Notes: generated from the sequence alone by a model not told the origin. A DNA stretch of 64,000 nt from Nostoc desertorum CM1-VF14 (GCA_019359245.1 JAHHHR010000018.1:1-64000), one strand, 5' to 3'; counted from the first letter of the stretch, positions 18,596 through 28,193 are shown. Translations and numbers: made by a program.

Positions 18596-19551
18596 GGCAA
18601 GAAACGCAAAACTTTTATAATTTGTTGAAAATTGCAGGGATTTCCGATTTACTGGCTTGCGTATAAAACGATCGATTTTTACTTTATCAGAACCTTTTTA
18701 ACTTGGAATGTATTAAGCTCATCCCACCCCTCAAAAGGGGTGGGATTTCAAGTTAATTGTTAACTGTTAACTATCAACGGTCTAAAAAGACGTCTCTCAT
18801 GCCATTTTTAAAAAGAGTGGGTTTTTCCAATGCCTTTTTATAAGTTTTATTTCAGGCTGAAAATGCGTCAGTTCCTTAAAAGCTATGGCAATAGCTGCTT
18901 CAAATTTAGAAGCTGAAAAGTTCTCAAAACTTCCTGGCTTATGATTGCTCAGTGGCATATTTTATAGTTTTATCGAGATACACGATGCACTTTGCTTGAA
19001 ACAAAATATATTTGTACCGCTTACGGGCTTATTTTTAATATTTAAAAGCTTTTAGGAGTATTTTCCTAGATATTTTACCATAAAACTATCTAATTATAAG
19101 CCCATTAGCTAATTTCTTCCCTTGGGTATATAACTGAAAATCATAAGCAAAACTCTTGACAGATATGGCAGAAGTTTTATTTTGCTAAACCTATAATTAA
19201 ACCCTTGTAAGCATTCAAACTTTATCTACTGGCAAATGTGTAGTGATTTTGAGTTAATTAAAAAGCAGATCAACAAACATAGAATCCAAGTATAGTTATT
19301 TTCCATATTTTTTGATATTTACATCTAAAATATGGACAATTTCTAAATTTGTGATGATTTACGTAAACTCAAGTCTTGTTTATAAAATTCTGCTGAGTTT
19401 TATTCCTCAAAGAAAGTTTATATATTCCAAGCCAAACAGTGTTAATAACTTAGTCCCAATAACATAATAGCCAGGATGTTTTTCCAAATAACTAGTGAGT
19501 TACCCGGCTATCACAAATAAAGACACTAAAGAATAGCAAAAGGTAAATAAT
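18596..19551. other. Gene-free AT-rich region, about 0.95 kb
   Basis: Apart from the hairpin at 18721-18746 no feature is visible. The region is AT-rich with runs of A and T and no plausible open frame. Confidence 0.6.
18721..18746 (+). terminator. Strong GC hairpin, probable terminator
   Basis: ATCCCACCCCT (18721-18731) pairs perfectly with AGGGGTGGGAT (18736-18746) around CAAA. It is followed by TTCAAGTT, only a weak T-tract. Confidence 0.6.
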
Positions 19552-19941
19552 ATGTATCCTACTCAAATATTTCCAAAAACCGTAGCAACCAATAGTAATT
19601 TACATCAAGTAATCGTTAGTGAAGCAAAAAAAGATCAAGGACAAACGCATGAATTAACTATTACTGATATAGCGATATCTTTATCTCCTGTTGGCTTTAT
19701 AATTAGTTGGATGGTTTTTTTCCTAATATTGCGAAAAATCCGGGCACTTTTAGATTATAAAATGGTGTTTCCCTCCAAAGCTATACACAAACTTCCCTGT
19801 AAAAACTGTAGCTTTTATTCCAATAATCATTATCTAAAATGTGCAGTAAATCCTTCTATTGTTCTCACCGAAGAAGCAATGAATTGCTCTGAATACTCAC
19901 CCAATAAGAAAAATTTATCCTCCAAACATCCTTTTGGCTAG
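19552..19941 (+). CDS. Hypothetical single-pass membrane protein with Cys cluster
   Basis: 129 residues with one membrane helix (about 45-65, SLSPVGFIISWMVFFLI). The C-terminal domain has four Cys: CKNC, then C in YLKCAVNP, then C in AMNCSEY. The arrangement C-x2-C-x12-C-x16-C could bind a metal or form disulphides. It begins at ATG 19552, preceded by AGGTAAATA. No family name is known to me. It is isolated, convergent with tspO. Confidence 0.68.
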   Translation: MYPTQIFPKTVATNSNLHQVIVSEAKKDQGQTHELTITDIAISLSPVGFIISWMVFFLILRKIRALLDYKMVFPSKAIHKLPCKNCSFYSNNHYLKCAVNPSIVLTEEAMNCSEYSPNKKNLSSKHPFG

Positions 19942-20045
19942 AAATAATAATTTTCAATCTGATGCTGCACGAGTACCGAGAGCTACTTAATATGTAGGTT
20001 CTTTAGTTGGTAACACTAGCGATCGCCTGTCTTCTTCCGTCACGT

Positions 20046-20519
20046 TTATTTAGCTGCGCCCTGATTAAGTTGAATTAATAGCCAAGTGAGATAAGTACCG
20101 AAAGGGCCCCAGAGAGCATAGGGTAGAAATAGCCAGGAGGCTTTTTGGGAAATTGGCTTAACCAGAAATGCCAAAATGTAGACTAAAAGTGTTGCCAAGC
20201 CACCAGCAATCATTCCACCTGTTAGGCTGCGAAGTTCTACCACAATGGGACTGTAAACTGAGGTTAATAGGGCGATCGCTGCATACATAGCCATCAACAG
20301 CCAAGGACGAGACTGTTTTGAGGTTTTCTCCCAAACGATAATTGCTGAGATTGTCAGACAGACCCAAATGAATGTCCAAATAAATGGGATGAGAAATTCA
20401 AAAGTCAACCAGCCGGGACGCTGCAAGTTTTGAAACCAAGGATCACGCAGTGATGTCAGCAGGCTACCGCCGAAAAATAGTGCTGCTGAAACTGCTGTGA
20501 TAATCCATCTCGCTTTCAC
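20046..20519 (-). CDS. tspO: TspO/MBR family tryptophan-rich sensory protein
   Basis: 157 residues with five hydrophobic helices and the family landmarks: RPGWLTFEFLIPFIWTFIW (34-52) and PYALWGPFGTYLTW (138-151). TspO proteins bind porphyrins and are linked to tetrapyrrole and stress signalling in bacterial outer membranes and mitochondria; the exact role in cyanobacteria is unsettled. It is on the same strand as the 20641 gene, 120 bp downstream of it, so the two may be cotranscribed. This copy keeps few of the canonical Trp residues outside the two blocks. Confidence 0.8.
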   Translation of the reverse strand: MKARWIITAVSAALFFGGSLLTSLRDPWFQNLQRPGWLTFEFLIPFIWTFIWVCLTISAIIVWEKTSKQSRPWLLMAMYAAIALLTSVYSPIVVELRSLTGGMIAGGLATLLVYILAFLVKPISQKASWLFLPYALWGPFGTYLTWLLIQLNQGAAK

Positions 20520-20640
20520 AAAGGTTTTCTGCCATGTAGGGATTACACTTGTAGTCTAGCTCAGGGTTGCGTTAGCGTTCAGAGAATAGTGGGATCTTTT
20601 AGTTTTCATATTAGCTAATAGATAACCATACTTAATTAGA

Positions 20641-21102
20641 TTAGATTGATGAAAAAGGTTTAATCCAACGGAGTTGAATCGCAATATCAAGAGCGATCGC
20701 AGCTAGCGCAAACCATAACAAACTTTCTCCAGCTAACACTAAAAAAGGCCAAATTGTGCTATTACAATTCCACCCAAGTTCTATTTGAGTTAATCCCCGC
20801 ACCAAGCCAAACGCTAGCACACCACCGACTTTGAGTTGGGGATTTTTATCCGAGCGGATGATGTAGCGGTAAGTAACACCAAATAGTAAACCAGTAAAAG
20901 TTGCAACTGCACCACTCACCCACAAGTGCCAGTTAACATGACTTTGCAGACTTGCGAGTATCTGAAAATACTTTGCTAGTACTAAATTATTCACAAGACT
21001 AGCGATCGCAAAAGCAAAACACACAGATAAACCCCCAATTATTCCAGCTTTGAGGGATTCTATGCGTTCTGCCATTAATTGAGTATCTAAAGTTACGCTC
21101 AC
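20641..21102 (-). CDS. Hypothetical membrane protein, 153 aa
   Basis: Four to five hydrophobic segments (about 18-38, 55-80, 92-110 and 118-142). Gly-rich starts of helices (GGLSVCFAFA, GVLAFGLVRGL) are visible. A similar architecture is common in cyanobacterial membrane proteins annotated as hypothetical. It begins at ATG 21102. Two HIP1 octamers fall inside the gene. The function is unknown. Confidence 0.7.
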   Translation of the reverse strand: MSVTLDTQLMAERIESLKAGIIGGLSVCFAFAIASLVNNLVLAKYFQILASLQSHVNWHLWVSGAVATFTGLLFGVTYRYIIRSDKNPQLKVGGVLAFGLVRGLTQIELGWNCNSTIWPFLVLAGESLLWFALAAIALDIAIQLRWIKPFSSI

Positions 21103-21200
21103 TCTATATAGAAATTAGGGATTAGGTATTAGGGAAAGTTTTCCTTACTCTTAAGTATGATAAATCCTACAGCAGTTTTGTAATCAATTAAATGCTGCCC

Positions 21201-22463
21201 TTATGTGGGAATTCTGATAATAAACTCGGTTCCCAGGCCTGGTTGAGAATTTACATCTAATACACCTTTGTGTTTCTTTACAACTATTTCATAGGCGATC
21301 GACAAGCCAAGTCCAGTGCCTTTTCCAACGCTTTTTGTGGTAAACAAAGGCTCAAACAAACGTTTTTTTAGCCGTTCAGGAATACCAATCCCATTGTCAG
21401 CAATCCGAATTACAACTAATTGTTCAGAATATATTTCTGTTGCAATTTGAATTTGAGGAATTAGATTGCTCATTTTGCCCAGCGTTATAGCTTCATCAAG
21501 GGCATCAATTGCATTCGCCAAAATGTTCATAAATACTTGATTCATCTGCCCAATATAGCAGCTTACTTCTGGTAATACTCCATAACTTTTAATAACTTCA
21601 ATACGGGGACGATCGCCATTAGCTTTGAGGCGGTGTTGCAAAATCATTAACGTACTATCTAGCCCTTGGTGCAAATCAGCAAATATTTTGTTATCACTAT
21701 CCGAACGACAGAAAGTGCGGAGTGAATTAGAAAGGTTTTGAATTCGTTCACTTCCTAGCTGGAGTGAGTTCAAAATTTTCCCCATATCTTCGAGAACGAA
21801 GCTCAAATCCAAGTCCTTAATAGCAGTGGTAATTTTGGCTGTTGGGTTTGGATACTCCTGTTCATACAGTAGAAGTAATTCGGTTACTCCTGAAATGTAT
21901 TCTTCCAAGGGTGGAATATTGCTGGAAATAAAGCTGATGGGGTTGTTGATTTCATGGCCAATACCAGCAATTAACTCTCCGAGTGTTGATAGTTTCTCTT
22001 GCTGCACTAGTTGGACTTGCGCTTGTTGCAAAGCCTTGGTGCGATCGCTAACTTGTTGTTCCAAAGATTCAGTCAATTGTTTGAGTTGTAAATGTACGCG
22101 CACTCTAGCAATAACTTCCTCTTGTGCAAACGGTTTGGGGATATAGTCTACTGCACCAAGGGAAAATCCCTTCGTTTTGCTTTCCGTATCCGCTAAGGCA
22201 GTGGTGAAAATAATCGGAATGTTTTCAGTGACAGGATTAGCTTTGAGACGGCGACAAGTTTCAAATCCATCAATACCCGGCATCTGTACATCCAGCAAAA
22301 TCAACTCTGGTTGATTGCGTTCGGCTTGAGCCATCGCGCTTTCTCCATCGACTGCAACACGGAAACGAAAACCCTCAGTATTGAGCGCTGCACACAGGAC
22401 AGATAAATTTGTCGGATTATCATCCACAATTAAAATAAATCCGTTATTTGGGGGGTTTCTCAT
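21201..22463 (-). CDS. Response regulator-histidine kinase (REC-coiled coil-HisKA-HATPase)
   Basis: 420 residues. REC domain 8-125 has acidic D14/D15, phospho-acceptor D58 (LLDVQMPG), T87 and K110. A coiled coil (126-158) leads to the dimerisation/phospho-acceptor helix GELIAGIGHEINNP with H170. The ATPase domain (about 260-420) has the N box (NQVFMNILANAIDAL), DNGIGIP and GTGLGLS. The REC-before-kinase order implies that a phosphorelay input controls kinase activity. It lies 30 bp downstream of the ethylene-receptor-like hybrid kinase on the same strand, so the two are almost certainly cotranscribed and may form one relay. Confidence 0.93.
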   Translation of the reverse strand: MRNPPNNGFILIVDDNPTNLSVLCAALNTEGFRFRVAVDGESAMAQAERNQPELILLDVQMPGIDGFETCRRLKANPVTENIPIIFTTALADTESKTKGFSLGAVDYIPKPFAQEEVIARVRVHLQLKQLTESLEQQVSDRTKALQQAQVQLVQQEKLSTLGELIAGIGHEINNPISFISSNIPPLEEYISGVTELLLLYEQEYPNPTAKITTAIKDLDLSFVLEDMGKILNSLQLGSERIQNLSNSLRTFCRSDSDNKIFADLHQGLDSTLMILQHRLKANGDRPRIEVIKSYGVLPEVSCYIGQMNQVFMNILANAIDALDEAITLGKMSNLIPQIQIATEIYSEQLVVIRIADNGIGIPERLKKRLFEPLFTTKSVGKGTGLGLSIAYEIVVKKHKGVLDVNSQPGLGTEFIIRIPT

Positions 22464-22493
22464 GATGAGTTGAAAATTAAAATTTAACTGAAA

Positions 22494-24437
22494 TTAGTTG
22501 ATGTATTCTTGAATAAAGGTTTCCAAACGTTTGAGTTGGAAATTACTAGCAAGCTGGACGAGCTGCTGGACAAAAACATCTAAATTATCATTAGATGCAG
22601 AAATTTGTTCAGCTAGTTCTAAAACATTTTGAATATCGCCATCCTGTGCAAGTTCTAGTAATTGTTGTAAAACCTCTTTGGCAGGATAAATCCTCTCATC
22701 ATTTTGTTTATCCAAACCACCTGTAGAGATTTTTTTGATTGCGTCTACCTTAATGTCAAAAATCCATTCCAATTGCAAAAATTGCCGTAGCATTTCCAGC
22801 AGCGTTTCAGCTTCTATCGGCTTTGGTAGAAATGCATCTGCACCTACATCAATACTCTTGTGCTGGTCAATTGCAAACACGCTGGCTGACGAAGCGATGA
22901 CAGCAATCTTTTTAAATGGTCCAGACTGACGCAAACGTTCGATCAACTCAAATCCATTCAATTTAGGCATCACTAAGTCAGTAATAATCATGTCTGGTTT
23001 GTAGGCTAGAGCCTGCTCCCATGCTTCCTGACCTTGACTAGCTTCTACAACAGTAAACCCAACTGGCTCTAGTAAATTTACAATTACTGATCGGTTTTCC
23101 CATTTGTCATCCGCAATCAAAATGGTGCGCCTTTGCCCTTGATAACCAATAATAGTTCCCTCTTCAACTACTCTAGAAACCTTTGCCCACTCTTTAGATT
23201 CTGGCAATTCTGCCTCAAACCAGAAAGTGCTACCTTCGCATAAGGTACTTTGCACTTGAATTTGACCACCCATCAATAAAACAATTTTTTGGCTGATTGC
23301 TAATCCCAAGCCTGTACCTTCAGATTGTCGTTTCTGACTTCCCACTTGCTCAAAGGGCTGGAAAATTTTCTCGACTTGTTCAGGGGTTATACCCGTACCA
23401 GTATCTACTACCTGAAAGCGAATTTTGTAGTTAATTTTTCCATTGCCATTTGATTCTTTACCAAGGACTTGAACTTTGAAGGTGACACTGCCTTGATTAG
23501 TAAATTTCATGGCATTACTAAGCAAGTTAATCAGTACCTGCCGCAAGCGTTTTTCATCAGCATGAATACCAGTTGGTAAATCAGGATCGAGTTCAACGTG
23601 AAATGCGATGACTTTTTGTTCTGCCCGGATGCGGCAAATTTCAGTTACGCTATCTATAAAAGCAGGCAAGTAGAAATCAACAGGATACAATTCTAGTTTC
23701 CGGGCTTCTATTTTGGAGAGATCTAGGACATCATTAATTAGGGTTAAAAGATGAGAACCACATTGATAAATGATGCTGAGTCCTTTACGTCCTTTATCAC
23801 TCAAAGATTCTGTACGTTGGAGAATTTGTGTATAGCCTAAGATGCCGTTAAGAGGTGTGCGGAGTTCATGACTCATATTGGCAAGAAATTCACTCTTGGC
23901 TTGGCTGGAGTTTTGAGCAACTTCTTCTGCAACGCGTAATTCTTTTTCGATGCGCTTGCGCTCTAAAATTTCACTTGAAAGCACTCGATTGATAGCTTCT
24001 AGCTGGGCTGGGCTAGGTAGTATTAAAGCTTGAGGTATGAGATAAAATAACGCAAATGCCGTATATATAGAAATAATGGCAGTTACAGCTTTTAAACCAC
24101 CTGCAATCCAATAGTCTGGATGCCAAAGCGTCCAAATATCTATCAAGTGCCCAGTACCGCAGGCAATGATAAAAGCACTAAATAATAAAAAGATTCCATT
24201 GAAAGGAACGTCTTTGCGCTTGGAAATAAAGTAAATTAGTAAGAAGGGAATGGAATAATAGGCTAGAGCTATTGTGGCATCAGAAATAATGTGCAGCCAA
24301 ACTAATCCAGTTTGCCAGAGATAACAATGTCCGTGGGGAATAAAACCGTTTGATTGGAAAGGATAGTTGAAAAATGTCGGCATTATACTAGGGGTTGGTG
24401 GATTTGAAATATATATCCATGACCCTAGTATTCCCAA
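22494..24437 (-). CDS. Ethylene-receptor-like hybrid histidine kinase
   Basis: 647 residues. The N-terminal three-helix membrane domain (48-138) matches the plant ETR1 ethylene-binding domain. D53, Y60, P64, I90, C93 and H97 correspond to ETR1 D25, Y32, P36, I62, C65 and H69; the Cys/His pair binds Cu(I). A coiled coil (143-180) leads to HisKA (FLANMSHELRTP, H190), HATPase (NLLSNAMKFT, DTGTGI, GTGLGLA), a REC domain (ILIADD to IITDLVMP, roughly 435-555) and a helical tail of about 90 residues. Synechocystis has a related ethylene receptor. The likely signal is ethylene, but this is inferred from residues, not shown. It is divergent from petN. Confidence 0.92.
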   Translation of the reverse strand: MGILGSWIYISNPPTPSIMPTFFNYPFQSNGFIPHGHCYLWQTGLVWLHIISDATIALAYYSIPFLLIYFISKRKDVPFNGIFLLFSAFIIACGTGHLIDIWTLWHPDYWIAGGLKAVTAIISIYTAFALFYLIPQALILPSPAQLEAINRVLSSEILERKRIEKELRVAEEVAQNSSQAKSEFLANMSHELRTPLNGILGYTQILQRTESLSDKGRKGLSIIYQCGSHLLTLINDVLDLSKIEARKLELYPVDFYLPAFIDSVTEICRIRAEQKVIAFHVELDPDLPTGIHADEKRLRQVLINLLSNAMKFTNQGSVTFKVQVLGKESNGNGKINYKIRFQVVDTGTGITPEQVEKIFQPFEQVGSQKRQSEGTGLGLAISQKIVLLMGGQIQVQSTLCEGSTFWFEAELPESKEWAKVSRVVEEGTIIGYQGQRRTILIADDKWENRSVIVNLLEPVGFTVVEASQGQEAWEQALAYKPDMIITDLVMPKLNGFELIERLRQSGPFKKIAVIASSASVFAIDQHKSIDVGADAFLPKPIEAETLLEMLRQFLQLEWIFDIKVDAIKKISTGGLDKQNDERIYPAKEVLQQLLELAQDGDIQNVLELAEQISASNDNLDVFVQQLVQLASNFQLKRLETFIQEYIN

Positions 24438-24532
24438 ACTATCAAGTCGGAAAGCGCGATCGCTATTTTTTTACATTTGTCTTTAATGAATGCTTGAAGT
24501 ACTAGCGTACCAACAAAAAATCGTGTGTGTTG

Positions 24533-24561
24533 GCGTAGGCGTAGCCCGTTGTAGACATCGC
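24533..24561 (-). repeat. 29-bp small dispersed repeat (reverse copy)
   Basis: A copy of the family GCGATGYCTACR...GCTACGCCTACGC in reverse orientation. Other copies lie at 48214, 56815, 57038 and (diverged) 63304. It sits in the intergenic region between the ethylene-receptor-like kinase and petN. Confidence 0.9.
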
Positions 24562-24662
24562 ACGCAAAAGTTACAATGGCATTTATAAAAAAAATCTCAG
24601 CCTGCCTAATCCCTGTATGATAAATATTAGAAACCTTTTGTAATCATTTGAAAAGCGGGACT

Positions 24663-24752
24663 ATGGAGATTTTGACACTAGGTTGGGTATCACTGTTAGT
24701 TGTGTTCACTTGGTCAATTGCAATGGTAGTTTGGGGACGTAACGGACTGTAG
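24663..24752 (+). CDS. petN: Cytochrome b6f complex subunit 8 (PetN)
   Basis: A 29-residue single-helix protein, MEILTLGWVSLLVVFTWSIA then MVVWGRNGL, the usual length and sequence of PetN. It is an essential small subunit of the thylakoid cytochrome b6f complex, which carries electrons between plastoquinone and plastocyanin or cytochrome c6. ATG 24663 follows AAGCGGGA. A second small gene starts 8 bp after its stop, so the two are probably cotranscribed, ending at the hairpin 24948-24976. Confidence 0.96.
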   Translation: MEILTLGWVSLLVVFTWSIAMVVWGRNGL

Positions 24753-24759
24753 AGGCATC

Positions 24760-24921
24760 GTGGAAAGTCCATTTTTGAGTATTTTAACTTTAGTTGCCGT
24801 AGTACTACTTGTAGTAGTCACTGGTGGTATTGGTTATTTAACCGTGGCAGATTGGCGAGATCGCCGTCGCCGAGATGAAGACAAACGCATCAGCCGCAGC
24901 GCCACTCCCAAGCGGCGATAA
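24760..24921 (+). CDS. Small membrane protein downstream of petN, 53 aa
   Basis: Starts at GTG 24760, with GTAGAGG seven bases upstream overlapping the petN stop. The sequence has one membrane helix (about 5-28: LSILTLVAVVLLVVVTGGIG) then a highly charged tail DWRDRRRRDEDKR. It lies 8 bp after petN and before a strong terminator. The close coupling suggests a membrane-associated role tied to PetN expression, but no function is known to me. Confidence 0.75.
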   Translation: MESPFLSILTLVAVVLLVVVTGGIGYLTVADWRDRRRRDEDKRISRSATPKRR

Positions 24922-24947
24922 TTCTCTCGTGGTTGAAAAATGTTTTT

Positions 24948-24986
24948 GTAGGGACACGATATTATCGTGTCCCTACACTGTTTTTT
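24948..24986 (+). terminator. Rho-independent terminator of the petN unit
   Basis: GTAGGGACACGAT (24948-24960) pairs perfectly with ATCGTGTCCCTAC (24964-24976), followed by ACTGTTTTTT. Confidence 0.88.
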
Positions 24987-25073
24987 GCCATTCCCAGGAA
25001 ATAACTGTTAAATTTGCGATCGCTAGGGGAATCATAAGCTAGAAGACTTTCAATATTTAAAGTCCCACTGGGA

Positions 25074-28000
25074 ATGGAACACTCCTCTACTACTCAACCC
25101 ATAGCACCAAATTTAGAACAGCAAGAATCTCATTCAGATGTGACATCCTGCTTGCGTCAGAATGAGCAACAAAAAGCGTTGTCTGGAGTTATCGCACGTA
25201 TCCGCGAGTCTTTAGATATTGACGTGATCTTCAAAATTACAGTTACTGAAGTTCGCCAACTTCTGAAAAATGATCGGGTTAGCGTGTTTCGTTTCTATCC
25301 TGATTTAGCATGGGAAGGGGAATTTATCTATGAAGATGTGGCAGCAGAATGGGATTCGGCACTAGCAGCTAAACTGCGCGACCACTGCTTTAGTGAGGAG
25401 TTTGCAAAACTATATCAGCAGGGTCGGATTAGAGCAATAGCCGATATTTATCAAGTTAATGCCAGTGATTGCTACATCCAGATTTTGGAAAGATTCCAAG
25501 TACGTGCCAATATAACTGTCCCCTTAATCAAAGGTAAACATTTATGGGGGTTATTGTGTATTCATCAGTGTAGTAGTCCTCGCGAATGGGAAGCATCAGA
25601 AATTGAGTTTGTGCAACTGATTGCTGAACATTTGGGAGTTGCTTTGCAACAAGCAGATTACCTGGAACAAGTAAAACTACAATCAGCAGAATTAGCACAA
25701 GCAAAAGCCAGAGAAAAAGCAGCTCAATGGCAAAGAACTATAGCCATAACCATTGAGAAGATTCGTCAATTCCTAGACTTGGAAAGCATTTTCCGCACAA
25801 CTACCGTAGAACTTAGGCAGCTGCTAAATGCTGATCGCGTGGCTATTTATCGCTTCAATCCCGATTGGAGTGGTGAATTCGTGTTTGAATCAGTAGCAGA
25901 GGGTTGGATTTCGCTGATACATGAGCAATTGCAGCGCCCGGAATTGAATGAAAACGTCAGTAAATGTAGCGCCAAAGATTTAGCTAAACCTCCAGTCACT
26001 GACACCTACTTACAAGATACAGAGGGTGGTAGCTTCAGTCGCTGTGAAGTGTACCGTGTTTGTAATGATATTTACAATTCGGGCTTTAGCAACTGCTACA
26101 TTAAAATTTTAGAGATATATCAAGCAAGAGCTTATGCGATCGTTGCCATTTACCACGGTCAGAAGCTCTGGGGTTTGCTAGCAGTGTACCAAAATGCCAG
26201 AACCCGTGATTGGCAAAAAGATGAAGTTTACTTGCTTACCCAAGTAGGCACCCAACTAGGTGTAGCTTTACAGCAAGCAGAATTTATCCAACAAATGCAG
26301 ATCCAAGCAGCAGAGATTAGCAAAGCTGCTGAAAGACAAAGGGCATTGGCCACCACCGTAGAAAAAATTCGTCAGTCTCTTGATATTGAAGCCATCTTTA
26401 AAACCACAACTCAAGAAGTCCGTGGACTATTAGAAGTAGAACGAGTAGCAATTTACCGCTTTTATCCTGATTGGAGTGGCGAATTTGTGGCTGATTCTAT
26501 TGTTGATGGTTGGACACCGATAGTTAAGCCACAACCTTTGACAGAAGGCGTTCTTGTACAAGGAAAGCAAGCGGGTAAGTATGCACGGAATGAAGTTTTC
26601 GTCCCAATTTCTCAGGGCGAGAAGTTGTGGGGATTGCTAGTAGCTTATCAAAATTCCCAGCCTCGCTATTGGCAAGATGAGGAAATCAACTTATTGGCGC
26701 AAGTTGGCGTTCAATTAGGGGTAGCATTACAGCAAGCTGAGTCGTTGAAACAGATGCAGGTGCAGACCCAAAAACTGGCTCAAGCTGCTGCACGAGAACG
26801 GAAAGCAGCCGAAAGAGAGAAGGCATTAGCCGCAACGGTGGAGAAAATTCGCCAGTCTCTTGATATTCATACCATCTTTGCCACCAGTACAGAAGAAGTC
26901 CGGCGGCTATTGGAAGTTGAACGAGTGACAATCTATCAATTCAGGACTGATTGGAGCGGCGAATTTGTGGCTGAGTCTTTAGCCCAAGGTTGGACACCAA
27001 TAAGGGAAATTGTACCTGCGCTCGCAGATGATTACTTGCAAAAAACCCAAGGCAGAAACTTCGCTAATGGTAAAAGTATTGTTATTAAAGATATTTACAG
27101 CGTCAATTATTCTATCTGTCATATTGCCCTGCTTGAGCTAATGCAGGCTAGGGCATATATAATTGTGCCGATTTTTCAGGGTAAGCAACTTTGGGGATTA
27201 CTAGCAGCTTATCAAAATATCAAACCCCGTGATTGGCAAGAAGATGAGGTAGATTTGCTGATGCAGATTGGTACTCAATTAGGGGTAGGGCTTCAGCAAG
27301 CGGAATTACTCGAACAAACTCAACGTCAAAAAGAAGAACTCACCCAGACTCTTAAAGAATTACAGAACACTCAAAGCCAGTTGATTCAAAGTGAAAAAAT
27401 GGCAGGTTTAGGGCAGTTAGTTGCTGGCGTTGCACATGAAATTAACAATCCGATTAGTTTCATTTACGGCAACATCACTTATGTTACTGAACATGCCGAA
27501 AACTTACTAAAATTACTACGTCTATATCAGAAACAGTATCCTAAGACAACAGAGGAAATTAAAAAGCAAGTAGCAGCACTGGATTTAGATTTCATTAGTG
27601 ATGACTTGCCCAAAATTCTAACTTCAATGAAGATGGGGGCAGAGCGAATCTCTCAACTCGTCTTGTCATTAAGAATTTTTTCTCGACTTGATGAAACAGG
27701 AATAAAGCCCGTTGATATTCATGAAGGCATCGATAGTACTTTACTAATTTTACAACATCGACTGCAACCACAGACTAATTCTTTTGCTATTGAGGTAGTT
27801 AAACAATATGGTGAATTGCCCTCAGTAGTCTGCTATGCAGCCCAGATAAACCAGGTGTTTATGAATATTCTCAACAATGCGATTGATGCACTAGAAAACT
27901 CAGAAAAAAGTGGAAAAATAATTGACAATCCTAAAATTTTGATTCGTACAGAAGTCCTCGAAGGGAATACTATTCTGGTTCGCATTGCTGACAATGCTTC

Positions 28001-28193
28001 TGGGATTCCAGAGATAATGCGATCGCGCATTTTTGAACCTTTCTTTACCACTAAACAACCTGGACAAGGTACTGGTTTGGGGTTATCTATTAGTTACCAA
28101 ATTATTGTGGAAAAACACGGCGGTAAGATCAAGTGTGTTTCTGAACCTGGCAAAGGCTGTGAGTTCTGGATAGAAATCCCAATAAAACGATAG
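25074..28193 (+). CDS. Sensor histidine kinase with four GAF domains
   Basis: 1039 residues: GAF1 44-199, GAF2 229-405, GAF3 431-556 (about 45 residues shorter in its middle), GAF4 591-745, each linked by a coiled coil. Then come HisKA with GVAHEINNP (H788) and HATPase (NNAIDAL, DNASGIP, GTGLGLS). GAF1 resembles cyanobacteriochrome GAFs (FQVRAN, LWGLLCIHQC). C133 (C-Y), C341 (C-Y) and C682 (C-H) occupy the place of the bilin-ligating Cys, whereas GAF3 lacks it. The protein may therefore be a photoreceptor, or bind other ligands. The kinase core resembles that of the 21201 protein. No transmembrane segment. It begins at ATG 25074. Confidence 0.93.
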   Translation: MEHSSTTQPIAPNLEQQESHSDVTSCLRQNEQQKALSGVIARIRESLDIDVIFKITVTEVRQLLKNDRVSVFRFYPDLAWEGEFIYEDVAAEWDSALAAKLRDHCFSEEFAKLYQQGRIRAIADIYQVNASDCYIQILERFQVRANITVPLIKGKHLWGLLCIHQCSSPREWEASEIEFVQLIAEHLGVALQQADYLEQVKLQSAELAQAKAREKAAQWQRTIAITIEKIRQFLDLESIFRTTTVELRQLLNADRVAIYRFNPDWSGEFVFESVAEGWISLIHEQLQRPELNENVSKCSAKDLAKPPVTDTYLQDTEGGSFSRCEVYRVCNDIYNSGFSNCYIKILEIYQARAYAIVAIYHGQKLWGLLAVYQNARTRDWQKDEVYLLTQVGTQLGVALQQAEFIQQMQIQAAEISKAAERQRALATTVEKIRQSLDIEAIFKTTTQEVRGLLEVERVAIYRFYPDWSGEFVADSIVDGWTPIVKPQPLTEGVLVQGKQAGKYARNEVFVPISQGEKLWGLLVAYQNSQPRYWQDEEINLLAQVGVQLGVALQQAESLKQMQVQTQKLAQAAARERKAAEREKALAATVEKIRQSLDIHTIFATSTEEVRRLLEVERVTIYQFRTDWSGEFVAESLAQGWTPIREIVPALADDYLQKTQGRNFANGKSIVIKDIYSVNYSICHIALLELMQARAYIIVPIFQGKQLWGLLAAYQNIKPRDWQEDEVDLLMQIGTQLGVGLQQAELLEQTQRQKEELTQTLKELQNTQSQLIQSEKMAGLGQLVAGVAHEINNPISFIYGNITYVTEHAENLLKLLRLYQKQYPKTTEEIKKQVAALDLDFISDDLPKILTSMKMGAERISQLVLSLRIFSRLDETGIKPVDIHEGIDSTLLILQHRLQPQTNSFAIEVVKQYGELPSVVCYAAQINQVFMNILNNAIDALENSEKSGKIIDNPKILIRTEVLEGNTILVRIADNASGIPEIMRSRIFEPFFTTKQPGQGTGLGLSISYQIIVEKHGGKIKCVSEPGKGCEFWIEIPIKR

